From Candidatus Leptofilum gracile (GTDB lineage: Bacteria; Chloroflexota; Anaerolineae; Promineifilales; Promineifilaceae): DNA of 64,000 nucleotides. The translations under genes and the position numbers were made by a program. The notes below the pieces were generated by a model. It was not told the DNA's origin and did not search any database. It saw only the letters and a list, made by a program, of their open reading frames with translations. Position 1 is the stretch's first letter. Each line of letters starts with the position of its first letter. Positions 18,398-26,812 of this stretch are shown piece by piece. The stretch is taken from positions 124,001 to 188,000 of the forward strand of contig JADJOJ010000004.1 in NCBI GenBank assembly GCA_016713825.1, written 5' to 3'.

Positions 18398-18430
18398 CCC
18401 AGCATATTGGCAGAAAAGGGAGAGAATTCC

Positions 18431-19645
18431 ATGAAACCAATATTAGTTGTAGGGGCGTCGGTTGGGGGTGCCACGGCCGCAAATACATTGGCGTTGGCGG
18501 GCTTGCCCGTGGTGATGCTGGAGCGGGATTTAAATTGGGTGAAGCCGTGTGGTGGGGCGCTGCCACCAAAAGCGTTTGAAGAGTTCGACCTGCCTGAGTC
18601 GCTCATTTCCCGCAAGGTTTATAAAACAAAGATTATTTCCCCATCTGAGCGGAGCACCGAGATTGAGGTGGCTGGCCTGGAAAAGGGGAAGCATGATTAT
18701 GTGGCAATGGCTTGCCGCGAAGATTTGGATCCATTTTTGCGACAGCGTGCGGTTAAAAATGGGGCGGAGCTGATTGAAGGCCAACTGCTTGATCTGGAAG
18801 TTCAGAATGAGGGTGTGTTGGTTACTTATCGGGCCAAGGGTGAGCGCGAAAAGCAGACGATGTTGGTTGAAGTCGTCATTGGGGCGGATGGGGCGTACTC
18901 GACCACGGCGCGGGCGCTGGGGCTAGACCGGCTGCCGCGCTGCATTGCTATTCAGGAGAGGATTCGGCTGCCTGAAGACAAAATGGCGCGCTGGCAAGAA
19001 ACGGCCGATCTCTACCTCGGTCACGATGTTAGCCCCGATTTGTACGCCTGGGTCTTCCCCAAATCTGACCATGTGGCGGTAGGATGTGGCGCCGGGCCGG
19101 GCAATACGGCCGAAGCGCGACGCCTGTTGGCCAACCTCAAGGAACGTATCGCCCCGATGATTGAGGGGGGCGAGGTCTTTTTGGAAGAAGCCCACGCGTT
19201 GCCCATGCACCCGCGCAAGCAGATTGCCTTTGAGCGGGCGATGTTGATTGGGGATGCGGCCGGTTTGGTGGTAGGTACCTCTGGTGAGGGGATTTATTGG
19301 GCCATGAAGAGTGGCAAGCAAGCGGCGCAAACCTTGATCGAGGTGTTGCCGGATGTGTCTGAAAAAGCGCTGCGGCGGTATGAGCAGGTGTGGTGGAAAG
19401 AGTATCGTACCATGTACCGCTTTTTGCAATGGCTGCAAAAGTGGGGCTACGGCAACGAACGGCAAATGGAAGTGTTTACCGATATGTGCCGTAATAAAGA
19501 CGTGCAGCAGCTGACGTTTGAATCTTACATGCACAAAAACATGACGCCTGTGCCCTGGTTGGCCCAGATGCGCATGACGGGCGACATTTTGGCAGCGCAA
19601 GTACGGCATTATCTGCTGCCACGTCGTAGAAGGGTCTCTGCGTAA
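18431..19645 (+). CDS. bchP: Geranylgeranyl-bacteriochlorophyll reductase
   Basis: The ATG at 18431 follows GGGAGA. The protein has about 404 residues with the FAD motif ILVVGASVGGATAANTLA, the BchP signature VKPCGGALPPKAFEEFD, and VVIGADGAYS and MLIGDAAGLV. It reduces the geranylgeranyl tail to phytyl in three steps. Its stop overlaps the next start (TAATG). It is distinct from the GGR-family protein at 8190. Confidence 0.9.
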   Translation: MKPILVVGASVGGATAANTLALAGLPVVMLERDLNWVKPCGGALPPKAFEEFDLPESLISRKVYKTKIISPSERSTEIEVAGLEKGKHDYVAMACREDLDPFLRQRAVKNGAELIEGQLLDLEVQNEGVLVTYRAKGEREKQTMLVEVVIGADGAYSTTARALGLDRLPRCIAIQERIRLPEDKMARWQETADLYLGHDVSPDLYAWVFPKSDHVAVGCGAGPGNTAEARRLLANLKERIAPMIEGGEVFLEEAHALPMHPRKQIAFERAMLIGDAAGLVVGTSGEGIYWAMKSGKQAAQTLIEVLPDVSEKALRRYEQVWWKEYRTMYRFLQWLQKWGYGNERQMEVFTDMCRNKDVQQLTFESYMHKNMTPVPWLAQMRMTGDILAAQVRHYLLPRRRRVSA

Positions 19646-20514
19646 TGCAACCGTTTTATCAGCCAGTGCTGTTTGCCTTGTTTGTCTGGTGGTTTGTCAC
19701 CGGACTTATTTTTGTGGCATACGGCCGTTCCCCCCGATTCACCCACATCTATTTTGGCATTGCCACCCTGGTGATGCTGGGGGCGCTGGCTGGCTTTATT
19801 GCAACAGGGGCGCAAACCAGCCCGGCTGCTGTGTACCTGAACCTTGCTTGTGGCCTGGTTTTGTGGGCCTGGCATGTTTCCAGTTACTACCTGGGGTACA
19901 TCACCGGGCCGGTAAAGTTGGAAGAGTTTAGACGAGAGGTGCGGTTGGGCAACGGCCGTTTCCACACCCTCCTCACCCGCTTCCGTTACGCGTTGCAGGC
20001 CAGCATTTACCATGAACTGCTCGTATTGTCCTTTGCCGTTCTCATGGCCATTGTGAGCCAAGACGCCCCCAACCGTTGGGGGCTGTGGGTGTTCCTCACC
20101 TTGTGGACCATGCACGGGCTGGCCAAGCTCAATGTCTTTATGGGGGTGCGCAACTTCCGCATCGACTTTTTACCCGCCCACCTGCACAAGCTGGACCATT
20201 TTTTAGAAAAGCGGGCCAACAACCCACTGTCGCCAGCCATCCTTACCCTGGGCACCATCACCGCCTTGGTGCTCATTTACCGCGGCATTACGCCCGGCGC
20301 AGAACCAACCCACGTCATTGGCAACCTGGCCATTGGCACGCTCATCCTTTTGGGCGTTATTGAAAATTTGATGCTGATTCTGCCGGTCTCGATGACGTTG
20401 TGGGGCTGGGGGATGCGCCATTTGCCCCAATCCAACCCGTCAGAGGTCGAGATCACCACCCAAAAGACACACACAGCCCTGCGGGCACTGCCCGAACAGA
20501 TGGCTGAAGGTTAA
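19645..20514 (+). CDS. PuhE-like photosynthetic complex assembly protein (DUF3623)
   Basis: A 289-residue protein with about seven membrane helices. Its pattern fits the PuhE/DUF3623 family: WWFVTGLIFVAYG near the N-terminus, LWAWHVSSYYLGYITGP, YHELLVLSFAV and LPAHLHKLDHFLEKRA. In proteobacteria PuhE lies beside puhA and affects bacteriochlorophyll and RC-LH1 assembly. Chloroflexota lack the H subunit, so a different dependence is implied. Start overlaps the bchP stop. Assignment is from remembered family features; a profile search would settle it. Confidence 0.75.
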   Translation: MQPFYQPVLFALFVWWFVTGLIFVAYGRSPRFTHIYFGIATLVMLGALAGFIATGAQTSPAAVYLNLACGLVLWAWHVSSYYLGYITGPVKLEEFRREVRLGNGRFHTLLTRFRYALQASIYHELLVLSFAVLMAIVSQDAPNRWGLWVFLTLWTMHGLAKLNVFMGVRNFRIDFLPAHLHKLDHFLEKRANNPLSPAILTLGTITALVLIYRGITPGAEPTHVIGNLAIGTLILLGVIENLMLILPVSMTLWGWGMRHLPQSNPSEVEITTQKTHTALRALPEQMAEG

Positions 20515-20518
20515 AGCA

Positions 20519-21415
20519 ATGACCAAAACAGAAGCATTGTGGGACCCTGACATCCTGAAGGTTTCCCCCGACGCCCCAGCCAGGCAAGAAAAGAAAACCA
20601 TCACCCTGAAGCGCAAAACAGGCCCAGTGGTGGTGGATGTTTGGCCAGCTCGCCAACCCAGCGGGGCAACCCCCATTTTGCTGATCCACGGTTGGGGCGG
20701 CAGCGGTAGCTATTGGGAAGATACCGCTCGCCGTTTATCCCAAACAGTGCAGGTGGTGGTGCCGGATCTGCCCGGTACAGGCCGCTCCTTGCCGGTAAAC
20801 CCGCCGCAGAATATGTTTGATCAGGTAAATACGCTCAAGCTCATTGTAGAAACCTTGAAGCTAGAAAAAGTGCAGATTATTGGGCACTCCATGGGCGCAG
20901 CCATGACCTTGCTGCTGAACGAGCAAATTCCAGACCGTGTAGAGCGGCTGGTGCTCACCTCTATGTGCTTTTTTATGACCGAAAAGCAGGCCGAAATTTA
21001 CACCGGCATTATGAAAGTTGTTCGGCTGATGATGCGCATTCGCTTTAAGCAGATGGCCGAGATTCCTGGCCTTTCCTACATGATGGCGCTGCGCTACTTT
21101 TACCGCGTGCCCAATGATCCCGCTGCTTTGCGGCAAGGATTTCTGGATTATTTAACGCTAGATTTTGAAACGGCCGCTGCCTGCGCCAAAAACGTCACCG
21201 ACCCTCGCATTGAAGCGTCTGGGGCCAAAGTGCAGGTACCCACCTTGCTCATCGCCTGCCGCCAAGACCAGGTAATGCCTGTAGAGAACGTCAACTACTC
21301 TGTTGGTGTTATTCCCAACTGCCAACTGCGCTGGATGGAAGAGTGTGGCCACTTGCCGATGGTGGAAAAAGCTGACGAATATATGGGAATTTTGCATGAC
21401 TTTCTACATGTTTAG
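20519..21415 (+). CDS. Alpha/beta hydrolase, BchO-like
   Basis: A 298-residue alpha/beta hydrolase with oxyanion region LLIHGWGGSGSYW, nucleophile elbow GHSMGAAM, and a catalytic His in ECGHLPMVEKADEY. BchO proteins of this family are encoded in many bch clusters as presumed magnesium-chelatase accessories. Position 4 bases after puhE-like and before bchF supports this, but the family is broad. No signal peptide is seen. Confidence 0.65.
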   Translation: MTKTEALWDPDILKVSPDAPARQEKKTITLKRKTGPVVVDVWPARQPSGATPILLIHGWGGSGSYWEDTARRLSQTVQVVVPDLPGTGRSLPVNPPQNMFDQVNTLKLIVETLKLEKVQIIGHSMGAAMTLLLNEQIPDRVERLVLTSMCFFMTEKQAEIYTGIMKVVRLMMRIRFKQMAEIPGLSYMMALRYFYRVPNDPAALRQGFLDYLTLDFETAAACAKNVTDPRIEASGAKVQVPTLLIACRQDQVMPVENVNYSVGVIPNCQLRWMEECGHLPMVEKADEYMGILHDFLHV

Positions 21416-21444
21416 CACAGCGCGATTGGAAGAAAATAGAGAAC

Positions 21445-21930
21445 ATGGCAACTTATACTCCTGAACAGTTAGAAAGACGAAACAACAGCAAATGGACGCT
21501 GGTGCAGGCGGTGCTGGCACCCGTGCAGTTTCTCATGTTCATCATCAGCTTTGGGCTGGTGATACGTTATTTGGTTACGGGCAACGGTTACGCCATTGCC
21601 AACGTGACGGTGCTCATCAAAATTAGCCTGCTGTGGCTCATCACCATCACCGGGATGATCTGGGAGAAGGAGATTTTTGGGCATTGGTTCCTGGCTCCCC
21701 AATTTTTTTGGGAAGATGTGGGCAACGCCGTGGCGATGGTGATGCACAATCTTTATTTTCTGGCGCAATGGCTAGGCTGGTCAGAGCGGTCGGTGATGTT
21801 GCTGATGCTGCTGGCTTACACATCCTACCTGGTTAACTGCACCCAATTCATTATGAAGGGGTTGCAGGCACGCAAGCAACGTGAGCAAGAGGCGATGCGC
21901 CCGGCCACGGTGACACAAATTAAACCATGA
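21445..21930 (+). CDS. bchF: 3-vinyl bacteriochlorophyllide hydratase
   Basis: A 161-residue membrane protein with about four helices. Family features are YTPEQLERRNNSKWTLVQAVLAP at the N-terminus (shown in part), ITGMIWEKEIFGHWFLAP and FFWEDVGNAVAM. BchF hydrates the C3 vinyl group to hydroxyethyl, on the way to the bacteriochlorophyll a acetyl group. Overlaps bchC by ATGA, so the two sequential enzymes are co-translated. Confidence 0.9.
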   Translation: MATYTPEQLERRNNSKWTLVQAVLAPVQFLMFIISFGLVIRYLVTGNGYAIANVTVLIKISLLWLITITGMIWEKEIFGHWFLAPQFFWEDVGNAVAMVMHNLYFLAQWLGWSERSVMLLMLLAYTSYLVNCTQFIMKGLQARKQREQEAMRPATVTQIKP

Positions 21931-22898
21931 CAAAGACGCAAGCAGTAGTCATTTCTAAACCGGGTGAGGTGGGGTTGCAAATGGTGACGTTACGGCCGTT
22001 TACCCCCCAAGACGTCATCGTGCAAACCGCCTACACCTCCATTAGCGCCGGCACCGAGCGCATGCTGCTGGCCGGGCAAATGCCCCATCCCATGCTCAAA
22101 CTGCCCGTCATTCCTGGCTATGAAACCGTCGGCCGCATTGTAGAAATCGGCGACGAGGTCGATGCATCCTGGCTGAACCGCTGGGTATACGTGGGCGGCG
22201 CCCAATGCTACGACGGCATCAACGCCGCCTGGGGTGGCCAATCTGCCCGCTTGTCGGTTCCGGCCGACCGCGTGATTCCGCTGGATGAAGTAGACCCGCG
22301 CCACGGCGTGCTGCTGGCTTTGGCCGCCACCGCCCTGCACGGCATCAACCTGCTCGATCCGCAGCCTGGCGACCGGCTGCTGGTGCTGGGGCAAGGCCCG
22401 GTTGGCCAACTGGCGGCCCGGCTGGCCCGCATTCGCGGTGCCCAGGTGGTTGTGGCAGATCGCAACGAGCACCGGCTGGCCCATGCCGAGGCAGACCAAA
22501 TTGTGCAGGTAGGCGAAGGCCACGCGCCTTTGAATGAGCAGGTTGTGGGTGGGGTAACGGCCGTTATCGAAGCCACCGGTTCCATGACAGCTTTGGCCGA
22601 GAGCTTGTCACTGCTGGCACAGAAGGGTACCATCTTGCTGCTGGGCTACTACCAAACCCTACAGCTCCCTTATATGCCCCTCTTCCTCAAAGAAGCCCGG
22701 CTGCTTACGGCCAAAGAGTGGGCCCCCGGCGATTTGCTGCACTGCCGCGACCTCATCGCCGACGGTACGCTGGATGTCTCAGCGATGCTTACCCATTATT
22801 TACCCATCACCGACGTGGCCACCGCTTACGACGTGGCCCTCAACGACGCCAACTGTTTGAAGCTGGTTTTGGAGTGGCAAAACGCCCCATCCAACTAG
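21927..22898 (+). CDS. bchC: Bacteriochlorophyllide a dehydrogenase
   Basis: A 323-residue medium-chain dehydrogenase. SISAGTERMLLAGQMP and VIPGYETVGRIVEIG are typical of BchC; the nucleotide fold shows LVLGQGPVGQLAARLAR. It oxidises the hydroxyethyl group to acetyl, directly after BchF. It carries the genome-wide palindrome at 21993 and 22557, translated as TLRPF and TAV. Confidence 0.92.
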   Translation: MTKTQAVVISKPGEVGLQMVTLRPFTPQDVIVQTAYTSISAGTERMLLAGQMPHPMLKLPVIPGYETVGRIVEIGDEVDASWLNRWVYVGGAQCYDGINAAWGGQSARLSVPADRVIPLDEVDPRHGVLLALAATALHGINLLDPQPGDRLLVLGQGPVGQLAARLARIRGAQVVVADRNEHRLAHAEADQIVQVGEGHAPLNEQVVGGVTAVIEATGSMTALAESLSLLAQKGTILLLGYYQTLQLPYMPLFLKEARLLTAKEWAPGDLLHCRDLIADGTLDVSAMLTHYLPITDVATAYDVALNDANCLKLVLEWQNAPSN

Positions 22899-22912
22899 CC
22901 AAAGGAGATCTT

Positions 22913-24094
22913 ATGACGGCACGCATGTTGGCAATTTATGGCAAGGGGGGAATCGGGAAGAGCTTCACGACCTCTAACCTGACGGCGCGTTTGGCCTACG
23001 ATGGCGCACGCGTTTTGCAGTTAGGCTGTGATCCCAAACACGACTCCTGTAACACCATTTTTGGCGGACACTCCTTGCCGACGTTGGGCGACGTGTGGCG
23101 CGGCCATAAAGATTTAGGCACCGAAGACAAAATGGCGGTGGGTGACATCATCTTTCGCAGTGAGATTGATCCCAATGTGGCCCTGTTTGGCTGCGAAATT
23201 GGTGGCCCCGATGTGGGGCGCGGCTGCGGTGGCCAGGGCATCTCCCACGGCTTTAAGGTGCTAGAGCGCCTGGGCATGAACGAGTGGGCGCTGGATTACA
23301 TTATTATGGACTTTTTAGGCGACGTGGTGTGCGGTGGTTTTGCGACGCCGCTGGCTCGCTCCCTGGCCGAAGAGGTCATCATTGTGGTAGGGCACGACCG
23401 GCAGTCGCTGTATGCGGCCAACAACATTGCCCAGGCTGCCCGCTACTTCCAGACGATGGGTGGCTCTACCCAAATTTTGGGTTTGATTGTGAACCGGGAT
23501 GATGGGACGGACACGGCCGATATTTTTGCCGAAGCGATTGGCCTGCCCATTCTTACCCGGGTTCCCCTCAATCATGAAGCACGGGTGCTGGCCGACGCTT
23601 GCAAGCTGGCCCTGGAAGTAGACGCGTTCGATGCGATTTTCTCGGATTTGGCCGACCGTATTGCCCGGCGCGAAATTCCGCCCTGCACCGACTTTAAGCC
23701 GCTGGATTACAACGAATTTTTAGAAGTGTTTGGGGCGAAGGAGCCTCCGGGACGGCCGTCTTCCGCCACGCGTGAAGAACTGTTCAACGGAACCGACCCA
23801 ACGCCCGCGCCCTTCTTGCCGGAACTCACCCTGACGCCCATCCGCCAGGTACACGTCACCGACCCGGCCCAGCGCCGGGTGCAAGAAATGATGGAAGCAA
23901 TTGGCATTCATGTGACGGGGCTGGAGCGCAGCCATGATGATGGCATCACCGTCATTTCTAGCGCTACGGAAATTCGTATTGGTGAACCGGACGATTTGGA
24001 AAACAAGGTCGCATTCTTATCGGCATTGGCCCGCACTGGGCAGACATTTTCATTGATTGATGTGCGGTATGCGGACGCACCATCATACCGGTAG
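22913..24094 (+). CDS. bchX: Chlorophyllide a reductase iron protein
   Basis: The ATG at 22913 follows AAAGGAGATC. The protein has 393 residues. P-loop YGKGGIGKS is at 9-17; 4Fe-4S ligand Cys lies in GRGCGGQGIS and DVVCGGFATP. It is the NifH-like, ATP-driven electron donor to BchY-BchZ, reducing the C7-C8 bond of chlorophyllide a. It is about 60 residues longer than the roughly 330 of purple-bacterial BchX. The C-terminal tail after about residue 300 includes RRVQEMMEAIGIHVTGLERS and looks like a small separate domain. Confidence 0.92.
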   Translation: MTARMLAIYGKGGIGKSFTTSNLTARLAYDGARVLQLGCDPKHDSCNTIFGGHSLPTLGDVWRGHKDLGTEDKMAVGDIIFRSEIDPNVALFGCEIGGPDVGRGCGGQGISHGFKVLERLGMNEWALDYIIMDFLGDVVCGGFATPLARSLAEEVIIVVGHDRQSLYAANNIAQAARYFQTMGGSTQILGLIVNRDDGTDTADIFAEAIGLPILTRVPLNHEARVLADACKLALEVDAFDAIFSDLADRIARREIPPCTDFKPLDYNEFLEVFGAKEPPGRPSSATREELFNGTDPTPAPFLPELTLTPIRQVHVTDPAQRRVQEMMEAIGIHVTGLERSHDDGITVISSATEIRIGEPDDLENKVAFLSALARTGQTFSLIDVRYADAPSYR

Positions 24095-24104
24095 GAGGTG
24101 TTGC

Positions 24105-24851
24105 ATGAGTGAAACAATCGATCTGCAATACCTGAATTCGATTTTGGTAGACAAGATGCGCCTCAAGCGGCAGCCGGTGGCGGTTACGTATGTGTACGAT
24201 GAGCCGCCTGCGGGTTACGAGCCAGTGGATGTGGTGGCTTGCATGGTGGTAAGGTTGGCGGAAAACGGCCGTAAAATCTACGTAGACGCCAATCACCACG
24301 ACTGCTACGTGGGCCAATACCACCTGGGCTGGAACCCCAATGCCGATGCCTTCATCACCGAAGGCGAGTACCTGACCATGGCCCAAGGCTTCTTCACTGA
24401 GCAAGGGGCCAAATGCAACAAGCAGCAAAGCTACTCGCTGCCAGCAGGCACCATCACCGCCCTGGCCGCCGCCCCGCTAAACGATGTGCCCGCAGGCGTG
24501 CCGGTTGATCTGATTGTGTGCGTATGCAACGCCCAGCAAGCGATGCAAATTGCCGGAGCCGCTTCCGTACGAGAGGGAACCTTTCCCCACGGCGAGCTAG
24601 GCGCCTCTGCCTGCTCTTCTATTTTTGCCGCGCCCTGGCACAAAAAAAATAGTGTCTTCGCCCTGGGAGATGGGGGTGGCCGCGCTTTTAACCAGGTGGC
24701 CAGCAGCGACATGTTCGTTTCCATCCCCCGGCATCATTTTAAATACATCATTGAGTTGGTGGAAAACTTTTGGTTCGACCGCGACAAGATGCGCGAGGTA
24801 ATCATGCCCTCACATGCACCCGTCGCCCAAAAAGAGGTACAAGGAGGTTGA
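24105..24851 (+). CDS. DUF169-family protein in the bchXYZ operon
   Basis: The ATG at 24105 follows GTAGGAGG. The 248-residue soluble protein resembles the DUF169 family (uncharacterised). Conserved Cys-containing patches are VVACMVVRL, HHDCYVGQYHLGW, GAKCNKQQSY, LIVCVCNAQQA and ASACSSIFAAPW, suggesting a metal or cofactor site. It lies between bchX and bchY with about 10-base spacing, so it is co-expressed with chlorophyllide reductase. A role in C8-vinyl reduction or in assembly or protection of the complex is conceivable but unproven. Confidence 0.65.
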   Translation: MSETIDLQYLNSILVDKMRLKRQPVAVTYVYDEPPAGYEPVDVVACMVVRLAENGRKIYVDANHHDCYVGQYHLGWNPNADAFITEGEYLTMAQGFFTEQGAKCNKQQSYSLPAGTITALAAAPLNDVPAGVPVDLIVCVCNAQQAMQIAGAASVREGTFPHGELGASACSSIFAAPWHKKNSVFALGDGGGRAFNQVASSDMFVSIPRHHFKYIIELVENFWFDRDKMREVIMPSHAPVAQKEVQGG

Positions 24852-24852
24852 G

Positions 24853-25420
24853 ATGTTTGATTTTCAAGGTTTGGGATTGTCTAGTTATATTCTTTGCTAC
24901 GGCCCGTTGGCGTTTGTCATTTTAGGCTTTATCGCCTTTGCCATGATTACCGATGCCAAGGCCCGAGCCACCTACCTGCGCCGTCTGGACCCGCGCCCAG
25001 AGGCAGAGCGGGTAGACGAAGGCCCCGTTCATTTAACCCGCCCGGTAGAGGCATTTACGGCCTCAGGGGTTTCTGTGCGCTTAATGCCCAGCGAGGTGGC
25101 CCCCGTGGCCGCACCGCCTGCGCCCGTACGCACGGCGGCCGTGGAAGTGGCGCCCGTTGCCGCAGTCGTCCCCGACGACCTGGAAGCGTATCGAAGGCAT
25201 CGGCCCCAAAATTAGCTCCGTTCTGAACGATGCTGGTGTGCAAACCTTTGCCCAACTGGCGGCGATGGCTCCCGAAGCAGTGCGCCAGATTTTGGATGAT
25301 GCGGGTTTGAGCGCCATCAACGATCCGACAACCTGGCCAGATCAGGCAGCCTTGGCCGCGGCTGGTAATTGGGCTGAACTTGAAAAAATGCAGGATGATC
25401 TGAAAGGCGGCCGTCGCTAG
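24853..25420 (+). CDS. Membrane-anchored helix-hairpin-helix protein (one frameshift)
   Basis: The ATG at 24853 follows AAGGAGG. One N-terminal helix (about 8-30, ILCYGPLAFVILGFIAFAMI) is followed by a charged stretch, an Ala-Pro-Val-rich linker (about 75-110) and a helix-hairpin-helix domain. The break is near 25187: dropping one base from GAAGCG reads DDLERIEGIGPKISSVL and continues to 25420, about 188 residues. It is the only insertion-type shift seen in the window. HhH modules in this form occur in proteins that bind nucleic acid or mediate protein contacts. Its place between bchX and bchY suggests a role in photosystem biogenesis, but the function is unknown. Confidence 0.6.
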
Positions 25421-25435
25421 GCACATCATCAAAAG

Positions 25436-25492
25436 CCACAGAGAAAATAGAGCATTTCAGGTTGCTTTCAGCCTGCTCTGTGAACTCTGTGG
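25436..25492. repeat. Intergenic inverted repeat (CCACAGAG type)
   Basis: CCACAGAG (25436-25443) pairs with CTCTGTGG (25485-25492); internal GCTCTGTGA and TAGAGCA are imperfect copies of the same word. It lies between the HhH gene and bchY. Confidence 0.6.
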
Positions 25493-25529
25493 TTAATTTT
25501 TAGATTGGTTAATTTACTAAGGAAGGCGA

Positions 25530-26812
25530 ATGTCTAATTCCATTCCATTGGGAACCATTGCTCAAGAAGCAAAACCGTGCCAACTGCATCCGCAGAGCAT
25601 GTGCCCGGCCTTTGGCTCGCTGCGCGTGCTCACCCGGATTGAGGATCGCATCCCATTATGGCCACGGATACGGGTTGCTTGTATGGCCTCACTTTTGTGA
25701 CCCATTTTTATGGGGCGCGGAAATCGATTCTGGCGCCCCAGTTGGGCACTTCTGAACTGATGGCCGGGCAGGTGGTAGAAGGGACACGCGCGGCGATAGA
25801 GGTAGCAGCGAAGGAACCTGGCTGTCAGCTCATTCCGGTGGTGTCGCTTTGCGTGGCCGAAACGGCCGGTTTACCTGAAGAAATGCTGCCCAAGAAGATT
25901 GGCGATGCCGAGGTGGTGCTGGTCCGCGTGCCAGCGTACGCCATCCACTCCCATCCAGAAGCGAAGGATGTGGCCTTGGCGGCGCTGCTAAAGCGGTTGG
26001 GTAACGCCACGGCCCCTAAAGAGAAGAAGACATTGGCCTTGCTGGGTGAGGTGTTCCCGGCAGACCCGCTGGCCATTGATAACCTGCTGCGGCAGATGGG
26101 TGTGGAGGCAACGATTACGCTGCCCGGTCGCGCTATAGATGATCTGCGTCGGGCGGGGCATGTGGGTGCATTAGCCCCACTGCATCCGTTTTATAAGGAG
26201 ACAACGGCCGTTTTCCGTTCCTGGTCTATCCCTGTGGTGGGTGGCGCGCCGGTAGGTATTTCCGGTTCCTACGCCTGGCTCAAGGCGGTTGGCTCATTGC
26301 TAGAGTTAGACCCTAAACTGGTGAACGATGTGGCCGAAGCAGAGCGGGCCCGTGCCGAGGCAATGCTCAAAGCACAGCCGCTCTCTGGACGCATCTTTGT
26401 CACTGGCTACGAAGGCACCGAACTGGCTTACGCCCGCCTGCTAGTGGAGGCCGGGGCCGAAGTGCCTTACATCTCCACCTCCATCGGGCAAGACCCGCTG
26501 GTGCTGCCAGACGAGATGTGGCTGCGGGCGCGCGGCACCAAAGAGATCGTTTATCGCAAGTCGCTGGAAGATGATGTGGCGGCTCTGGATAAATATCCAC
26601 CCGATTTTGTGCTGGGCACCACGCCGTTTTGCGCCATCGCCAAGGAGCGGGGCATTCCGGCCATGTACTTTACCAACCAGCTGGCGTCACGGCCGTTTTT
26701 CCTCAGCACGGGCATGGCGGCGACGTTGGGCTTCATTAACCAGACCATGAAGGGGCACGAGCGGTATCAATGGATGCAATCCTTCTTTGAAGGGGAGGCG
26801 GCCGATGCCTAA
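25530..26812 (+). CDS. bchY: Chlorophyllide a reductase subunit BchY (one frameshift)
   Basis: The ATG at 25530 follows AAGGAAGG. The first 40 codons carry the cluster motif CQLHPQSMCPAFGSLRVL; the frame then breaks near 25650, where one missing C (CCC for CCCC) would restore DRIPIMATDTGCLYGLTFVTHFYGA. The restored protein has about 427 residues. Cys in HPQSMCPAFG and TGCLYG are the expected Fe-S ligands. It forms the NifDK-like catalytic heterotetramer with BchZ. Its end overlaps bchZ by 8 bases. Confidence 0.9.

Noticed and set aside
18407..18430. TTG start for bchP at 18407
   Set aside because: The ATG at 18431 has a ribosome site at proper distance and begins exactly at the FAD-binding strand.
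25187..25215. Programmed frameshift in the HhH protein gene
   Set aside because: No slippery heptamer or downstream stem is evident; given the other breaks nearby, sequence error is simpler.
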